A stretch of DNA of 64,000 bases, from positions 1 through 64,000 of IMG/VR virus record IMGVR_UViG_3300028392_000048, one strand, 5' to 3'. The stretch is from a virus. The notes below the pieces were generated by a model. That model was given only the letters and a program-made list of their open reading frames with translations. It had not been told where the DNA came from and ran no database searches. The position numbers and the translations under genes were made by a program. This document shows positions 59,718 to 64,000 of the stretch, one piece after another (position 1 is the first letter of the stretch; each line of letters starts with the position of its first letter).

Positions 59718-61439
59718 ATGACATGGAAAAAATATTTCAGCCCTGTGGAAGTCAGTGGACAGTTAAGTACTATTAGCGGCCAAAGCAGCGGTAATCGTCC
59801 AGGACCTGCTCGTACTAATTATAGTAGCTATCTTCCAGATGTATATACAGGAAGCCCAAATCGTATTGAACGTTATCAGCAATACGAAGTTATGGACAGC
59901 GATCCAGAAGTTAACGCGGCTTTGGATATTTTAGCTGAGTTTTGTACACAAAAATTAAAAGATAGTAAGAACCCATTTGCTATCAAATGGCGTCAAAAGG
60001 CAACTAATTCTGAGATTAAAATTCTCGGAGAGTACCTGCAACAATGGAACACTTTACAAAAATTTGATACAAAAATATTCCGTATTGTGCGTAACACATT
60101 CAAATATGGCGATAGTTTTTTTATTCGAGATCCTGAAAATCAAAAATGGAATTATATTGATCCAAGCAACTTAATTAAAGTTATTGTCAACGAAAGCGAA
60201 GGCAAAAAACCTGAACAATTTATAATTAAAGACCTTGCGCCAAACTTTGTAAATTTAGTTGCAACACAGATTACACCAACTATTAAGCCTCAACAAGGTG
60301 CAGGGTCAGGACCACAACCAGTAGGCGGATACAGCGGTAGTGGCTCTGGAAGTAAAGGTTCAACGGGTAGTTCAAGCAACAGATTTGGTCTACAACAAAC
60401 TGAACACGCTATTGATTTTGAGCATATTGTACATTTAAGTCTAAGCGAAGGACTAGATAACAACTATCCGTTTGGTAATAGTTTGTTAGAAAATATCTAC
60501 AAAGTGTACAAACAAAAAGAATTATTAGAAGATGCTATTCTAATTTATCGTATACAACGTGCTCCAGAGCGCAGAGTATTCCACATTGATGTGGGTAATA
60601 TGCCTAGTCACTTGGCTATGGCATTTGTAGAACGTGTTAAAAACGAAATTCATCAGCGCCGTATTCCGTCACAAACAGGAGGCGGACAGAATGTCATAGA
60701 CTCTGCATACAACCCTCTAAGCATTAACGAAGATTATTTCTTCCCTAAAACAGCAGACGGCAAAGGATCAGACGTCACAATGCTAGAAGGCGGTAAGAAT
60801 ATTGGTGAAATTGACGACTTGAAATATTTTACTAACAAGTTATTCCGTGGATTGCGTATTCCTAGTAGCTATTTGCCTACAGGTGCAGATGATTCACAAA
60901 GCAATTTCAATGATGGACGAGTAGGTACAGCTTACATTCAAGAATTACGCTTTAACAAATACTGTGAAAGACTACAAAGTTTATTAACAACAGTGTTTGA
61001 CGAAGAATTCAAAATGTATATGCATGGCAAGGGTTTGAATATTGATTCAAGTTTGTTTGAATTAAACTTCAATCCTCCAATGAACTTTGCAAGTTCACGT
61101 CAAGCAGCCATTGATGCAGAGCGTATTAATACTTTTAACACTATTCAAGCGGTTCCTTTCATGAGTAAACGCTTTGCCCTCAAACGTTTCTTAGGACTAA
61201 CAGACGAAGAAGTAGCAGAAAACGAACGCTATTGGGCAGAAGAAAACGGTCAAGGACAACCAACTACTACAGATGCTGCTGGTGAATTACGTAGTGCAGG
61301 CTTGAGTTCAAGTGGTATTGAAGGTGATTTAGATGCCGCCGGAGACTTAACAGCACCAGAAGATATGCAACCAGAAGAAAGTGCCGATACCGCGCCAGGC
61401 GCACCTCCAGCAGGAACTCCTACAGCACCTCCAGCATAA
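59718..61439 (+). CDS. Portal vertex protein gp20-like
   Basis: The 573-residue product is the T4-type portal, which forms the dodecameric DNA entry ring at one capsid vertex. Recognisable parts are RIERYQQYEVMDSDPEVNAA, ALDILAEFCT, YGDSFFIRDPENQKWNYIDP, then RIQRAPERRVFHIDVGNMP and FRGLRIPSSYLPTG. A Gly/Ser-rich loop (PVGGYSGSGSGSKGSTGSSS) is inserted near residue 200. The C-terminus is acidic and Pro/Ala-rich. Length is close to T4 gp20 (524). Confidence 0.93.
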   Translation: MTWKKYFSPVEVSGQLSTISGQSSGNRPGPARTNYSSYLPDVYTGSPNRIERYQQYEVMDSDPEVNAALDILAEFCTQKLKDSKNPFAIKWRQKATNSEIKILGEYLQQWNTLQKFDTKIFRIVRNTFKYGDSFFIRDPENQKWNYIDPSNLIKVIVNESEGKKPEQFIIKDLAPNFVNLVATQITPTIKPQQGAGSGPQPVGGYSGSGSGSKGSTGSSSNRFGLQQTEHAIDFEHIVHLSLSEGLDNNYPFGNSLLENIYKVYKQKELLEDAILIYRIQRAPERRVFHIDVGNMPSHLAMAFVERVKNEIHQRRIPSQTGGGQNVIDSAYNPLSINEDYFFPKTADGKGSDVTMLEGGKNIGEIDDLKYFTNKLFRGLRIPSSYLPTGADDSQSNFNDGRVGTAYIQELRFNKYCERLQSLLTTVFDEEFKMYMHGKGLNIDSSLFELNFNPPMNFASSRQAAIDAERINTFNTIQAVPFMSKRFALKRFLGLTDEEVAENERYWAEENGQGQPTTTDAAGELRSAGLSSSGIEGDLDAAGDLTAPEDMQPEESADTAPGAPPAGTPTAPPA

Positions 61440-61446
61440 ATACAAG

Positions 61447-61686
61447 ATGATATTAAGAGAATTGTTTTATATTGATCCTGAAACTAGGCACGTGGCTAAT
61501 GATTTACGCTACGAGCCTAAACGTGACGATTCTGTTTTGCACAGAGACGATACACGCAAAACTAGATTAACATTAAAACAAATTAATGAACTACGTAAAA
61601 GTACTGAAGCACATATTCTAGAACAAGAAAACGAATTAGATTTCATACATTCAATGTATGCAACTCCGCCGGCCCCGCCCGCATAA
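61447..61686 (+). CDS. Small protein in the prohead-core (gp67) position
   Basis: I place the start at the ATG at 61447, 7 bases after the portal stop; the frame upstream only reads through the portal gene. The 79-residue product begins MILRELFYIDPETRHVANDL, contains TRKTRLTLKQINELRK, and ends in a Pro/Ala tail. T4 has prohead core gp67 (80 residues) at this place, but I see no convincing sequence match. A conserved-looking helical core suggests a virion assembly role. Confidence 0.65.
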   Translation: MILRELFYIDPETRHVANDLRYEPKRDDSVLHRDDTRKTRLTLKQINELRKSTEAHILEQENELDFIHSMYATPPAPPA

Positions 61687-61798
61687 TTATAAAAATAGTC
61701 AAAAACGACTGTTTTTGCTATATAAGTACACTATTTTTTAACAATAGTGTAAATATAATACAGCCTTGTATCAACAATCATACCACAGGAGAATAAAC
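61687..61798 (+). terminator. Intergenic double hairpin with possible terminator
   Basis: AAAAATAGTC (61691-61700) pairs with GACTGTTTTT (61707-61716), giving a 10-base stem (one G-U) that ends in a T-run: a plausible terminator. A second 9-base stem with a T-rich loop follows (61727-61735 with 61743-61751). TATAAGTA (61721-61728), one base off the late box, lies between them, so the spacer may both end the portal transcript and start the core-protein transcript. Confidence 0.4.
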
Positions 61799-62683
61799 AT
61801 GACTGACCGCGCTCAATTTGAAGCTATGCTTGAAGCTTTGATCAATGAAGATCAAGACGCAGCAAAAGAAATTTTTCACAACATCGTTGTTGGAAAATCA
61901 CGTGAAATTTATGAAGAACTTCTAGCTGAAGATTTCAGCCCAGAAGAAGCTAACCGCGCAGCCGGTGGCCATACTCAATCAGAAAGCATGGAAGAAGAAG
62001 GTGCTGAAGAAGATGTGGAAGAAGACATGGAAGAAGAAGGCGCTGACGAAGAAGGTGATGACGACAGCGAGGATAATCCCTTTGGCGGTGAAGACGATGA
62101 AGAAGAGCCAGAAGATGATGGTGAAGATGACGGTGAAGACGACGAATTCGGCGGCGAAGACGACGCAGAAGGCGGTGACATGGAAGACCGTGTAATGGAT
62201 CTAGAAGATGCATTAGAAGACCTAAAAGCAGAATTTGAACAACTATTGTCACAAGAAGGCGAAGAAGGCGGCCATGACATGGATGCTATCCATGATGCAG
62301 GTATGGGCGGCGATGATGACATGGAAATGGGCATGGATGACGAAGGTTCACATATGCCAGTTATGGAATACTACAAGAAAGTATCTGTTAGCCATGGTGA
62401 CAACGGACAAAATACTAAGTCAACAATTGACAACATGAAGAACGACATGGGCGGTTCTGCAAAGAACATTGCACAAAGTTTTTCAACAGAAAAAGGCGGC
62501 ACACAAGGTGGTTTAGCAGCTCCAACAACAAAGCCATTAATTGGTGATGTTCAGAACAGCGTAAAAGCCAATGCTGGTAAAACTAGCTTTAAAAAGCAAG
62601 AACCAGGCCACGGTGCTGAGAAGAAAGGCAAAGGCGAAAGTAATGTTGATAAGAAAAGTCTTATCGGCGGAAAGATTCGTTAA
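61799..62683 (+). CDS. Acidic prohead core-like protein
   Basis: The start at 61799 has AGGAG 8 bases upstream. The 294-residue product has a folded N-terminus (TDRAQFEAMLEALINEDQDA, then FHNIVVGKSREIYEELLAED). A very acidic Glu/Asp/Gly-rich region follows (about residues 60-165), then a Gly/Asp/Met-rich part and a Lys-rich C-terminus. It lies between the gp67-position gene and the protease, where T4 has gp68. The composition fits an internal scaffolding protein that is degraded on maturation (inference). Confidence 0.65.
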   Translation: MTDRAQFEAMLEALINEDQDAAKEIFHNIVVGKSREIYEELLAEDFSPEEANRAAGGHTQSESMEEEGAEEDVEEDMEEEGADEEGDDDSEDNPFGGEDDEEEPEDDGEDDGEDDEFGGEDDAEGGDMEDRVMDLEDALEDLKAEFEQLLSQEGEEGGHDMDAIHDAGMGGDDDMEMGMDDEGSHMPVMEYYKKVSVSHGDNGQNTKSTIDNMKNDMGGSAKNIAQSFSTEKGGTQGGLAAPTTKPLIGDVQNSVKANAGKTSFKKQEPGHGAEKKGKGESNVDKKSLIGGKIR

Positions 62684-62704
62684 TAGATAGAGACATTGAA
62701 AAAT

Positions 62705-63331
62705 ATGTTATACCTCCGAGAGAATCTCAGTTTCAACGAAGCAAAAATGATCGTTGAATCTGATGACAAAGATGGGAAAAACTTATACATGTCCGGGATT
62801 TGCATCCAGGGCGGTATACGTAACGCTAACCAGCGTGTTTACCCTGTTAATGAGATTGGCAAGGCTGTTAAGACCCTTAACGATCAGATTCAGAACGGTT
62901 ATTCAGTTCTCGGAGAAGTGGATCATCCAGATGATCTAAAAATTAACCTGGACCGCGTAAGCCACATGATAACAAATATGTGGATGGACGGTCCTAATGG
63001 TTACGGGAAGTTGAAAATACTTCCAACACCTATGGGACAACTTATCAAGACAATGCTGGAAAGCGGCGTCAAGTTAGGTGTTTCAAGTCGCGGATCCGGT
63101 AACGTCAAGGACGACGGCACTGGCGAAGTATCAGATTTTGAGATTATCACAGTAGATATGGTAGCTCAACCTAGTGCGCCGGGAGCGTACCCAACACCAA
63201 TTTATGAACACTTGATGAATAGTCGAGGAGGATTAAGTAGCTTGCGCATAGCGCAAGAGGTTAAAGGCGATCCTAAGGCACAGAAATATCTCAAAGAGAG
63301 CTTATTATCAATAATAAGCAAACTCCAATAA
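62705..63331 (+). CDS. Prohead maturation protease gp21-like
   Basis: The 208-residue product is a T4-type prohead serine protease. Catalytic candidates are H74 in GEVDHP (T4: GELNHP) and the serine in LGVSSRGSG (S127/S128; T4: GVSSRG). The ATG at 62705 is preferred; a TTG at 62696 is an in-frame alternative, and the ribosome site is weak either way. It processes scaffold, core and targeted internal proteins at (I/L)xE sites. A perfect inverted repeat at 63241-63257 lies within its 3' end. Confidence 0.92.
   Translation: MLYLRENLSFNEAKMIVESDDKDGKNLYMSGICIQGGIRNANQRVYPVNEIGKAVKTLNDQIQNGYSVLGEVDHPDDLKINLDRVSHMITNMWMDGPNGYGKLKILPTPMGQLIKTMLESGVKLGVSSRGSGNVKDDGTGEVSDFEIITVDMVAQPSAPGAYPTPIYEHLMNSRGGLSSLRIAQEVKGDPKAQKYLKESLLSIISKLQ
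63241..63257 (+). repeat. 7-base stem with ATA loop inside gp21
   Basis: CTTGCGC (63241-63247) and GCGCAAG (63251-63257) form a perfect stem with a 3-base loop. It encodes in-frame residues (LRIAQ). Its tight loop and GCG core resemble the palindromes in gp46 and in the noncoding region at 53594 and 53655. Confidence 0.65.
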
Positions 63332-63344
63332 CAAGGAGAATCAT

Positions 63345-64000
63345 ATGTTGGATGCGCTAAAAAGTTTATTTGAAAACAATGTGATTTCTGAAGAGATTAA
63401 AGAGTCAATTGAACAGGCCTTCGAAGCTCGCATTAGCGAGAGTCGTCAGGTTCTGACTCAACAACTACGCGAAGAATTCGCACAAAAATACGAACACGAC
63501 AAGAACACAATGATTGAAGCAGTAGATCGTATGATCTCTGAACAATTATCTGCTGAGATTGTTGAATTTGCAGACGATCGTCGTCAACTAGCTGAAATGA
63601 AAGTTAAGCTAGTTCAAGAACGTAAAAAGACAGCTAAAGTAATGAGTGAATTTGTTACTCGTCAGTTAGCTTCTGAAGTACGTGAACTACACGAAGATCA
63701 AATGGCAATGGCTAGTAAGTTCGGAAAATTGGAACAATTTGTAGTTGAAGCTCTTGCTCAAGAAATTACAGAGTTCTTTAAAGACAAACAAGACTTAGCA
63801 GAAACTAAAGTACGTTTAGTTCGCGAAGGTCGTCAAGAAATCAAGAAGGTAAAACAAGATTTCGTTACTCGTGCAGCTAAGATGGTTGAAGGTGTTGTAA
63901 GCAAGAACTTACGTTCTGAAATTACATCATTGAAAGAAGACATCGAAGCAGCTCGTAGACAAGATTTTGGCCGTAAATTATTCGAAGCTTTTGCTCAAGA
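63345..64000 (+). CDS. Major prohead scaffold gp22-like, 3' truncated
   Basis: The frame starts at ATG 63345, behind AAGGAG, and is open to the end of the window (218 codons). The product is helical and charged throughout (MLDALKSLFENNVISEEIKE, later VREGRQEIKKVKQDFVTR), as in T4 gp22, the scaffold core that shapes the prohead and is cleaved by gp21. Its place after gp21 agrees with the T4 order 20-67-68-21-22-23. The C-terminus lies outside the window. Confidence 0.88.
   Translation, partial: MLDALKSLFENNVISEEIKESIEQAFEARISESRQVLTQQLREEFAQKYEHDKNTMIEAVDRMISEQLSAEIVEFADDRRQLAEMKVKLVQERKKTAKVMSEFVTRQLASEVRELHEDQMAMASKFGKLEQFVVEALAQEITEFFKDKQDLAETKVRLVREGRQEIKKVKQDFVTRAAKMVEGVVSKNLRSEITSLKEDIEAARRQDFGRKLFEAFAQ

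Noticed and set aside
61435-61442. CATAAATA at the portal stop codon
   Set aside because: Only 4 bases separate it from the next ATG, too few for a leader; it overlaps the stop codon TAA.
61975-62334. Minus-strand and alternative frames in the acidic core gene
   Set aside because: They are pure low-complexity Ser/Pro, His/Leu or Lys products created by the GAA/GAT repeats of the real gene.

Overview
The window is a gene-dense, AT-rich piece of a T4-like (contractile-tailed) bacteriophage genome. The evidence is a set of recognisable T4-type genes in T4-like neighbourhoods: RNase H, late sigma factor gp55, recombination nuclease gp47/gp46, baseplate gp53, gp5, gp25, gp6 and gp26, portal gp20, prohead protease gp21 and scaffold gp22. 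The accessory genes (queE, thyX, 2-oxoglutarate oxygenases, prolyl hydroxylase, MoxR/VWA, rubrerythrin, tandem glycosyltransferases) resemble those of aquatic T4-like phages rather than coliphage T4. The host cannot be named. Four well-formed sigma70-type promoters fit a bacterial host with an ordinary housekeeping sigma factor. I saw no tRNA, insertion sequence, integrase or CRISPR array.

Layout. (1) 1-10821, plus strand: a tightly packed metabolic and early region with many 1-23 base overlaps. It holds two 2OG-Fe oxygenase-like genes, queE, RNase H, a rubrerythrin with a separate overlapping rubredoxin gene, several small unknown genes, a MoxR AAA+ ATPase followed by a metallopeptidase/VWA protein (each with its own sigma70 promoter), and thyX. 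(2) 10814-15050, minus strand: four glycosyltransferase-like genes forming two paralogous pairs, plus two unknown genes, driven by a sigma70 promoter at 15074-15102. (3) 15130-48586, minus strand: one long tail and baseplate block. In transcription order it has a tube/hub-type protein, gp53, a large hub-like protein, gp5, gp25, gp6, a giant 4977-residue structural protein, a small structural protein, three paralogous fibre proteins, a Calx-beta-repeat fibre and a prolyl 4-hydroxylase. (4) 48669-53235, plus strand: gp55, gp47, gp46, two small genes and a SegE-like GIY-YIG nuclease. (5) 53236-53709: the only long gene-free stretch, about 475 bases, rich in hairpins and imperfect repeats and a candidate structured RNA. 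(6) 53710-64000: a putative capsid-packaged protein, a small minus-strand gene and gp26, then the tape measure, portal, core proteins, protease and the start of the scaffold gene.

How it fits together. Sigma70-like promoters precede the MoxR, VWA, glycosyltransferase and gp55 genes. An ATAAATA-containing box, close to the T4 late promoter (TATAAATA), sits about 20-45 bases upstream of the structural genes at 19422, 24193, 42674, 48586, 53710, 55960 and 56022. This is what gp55-directed late transcription would need. The gp55 gene and the tail block are divergent, with the two promoter types touching in one short intergenic region.

The points most worth follow-up are the structured region at 53236-53709, the rubrerythrin/rubredoxin gene split, the QueE variant lacking the third cysteine of the usual radical-SAM motif, the MoxR/VWA module with a palindrome inside its promoter, the T4-like capsid-targeting N-terminus at 53710, the giant propeller-bearing tail protein, and the hydroxylase coupled to a proline-rich fibre.
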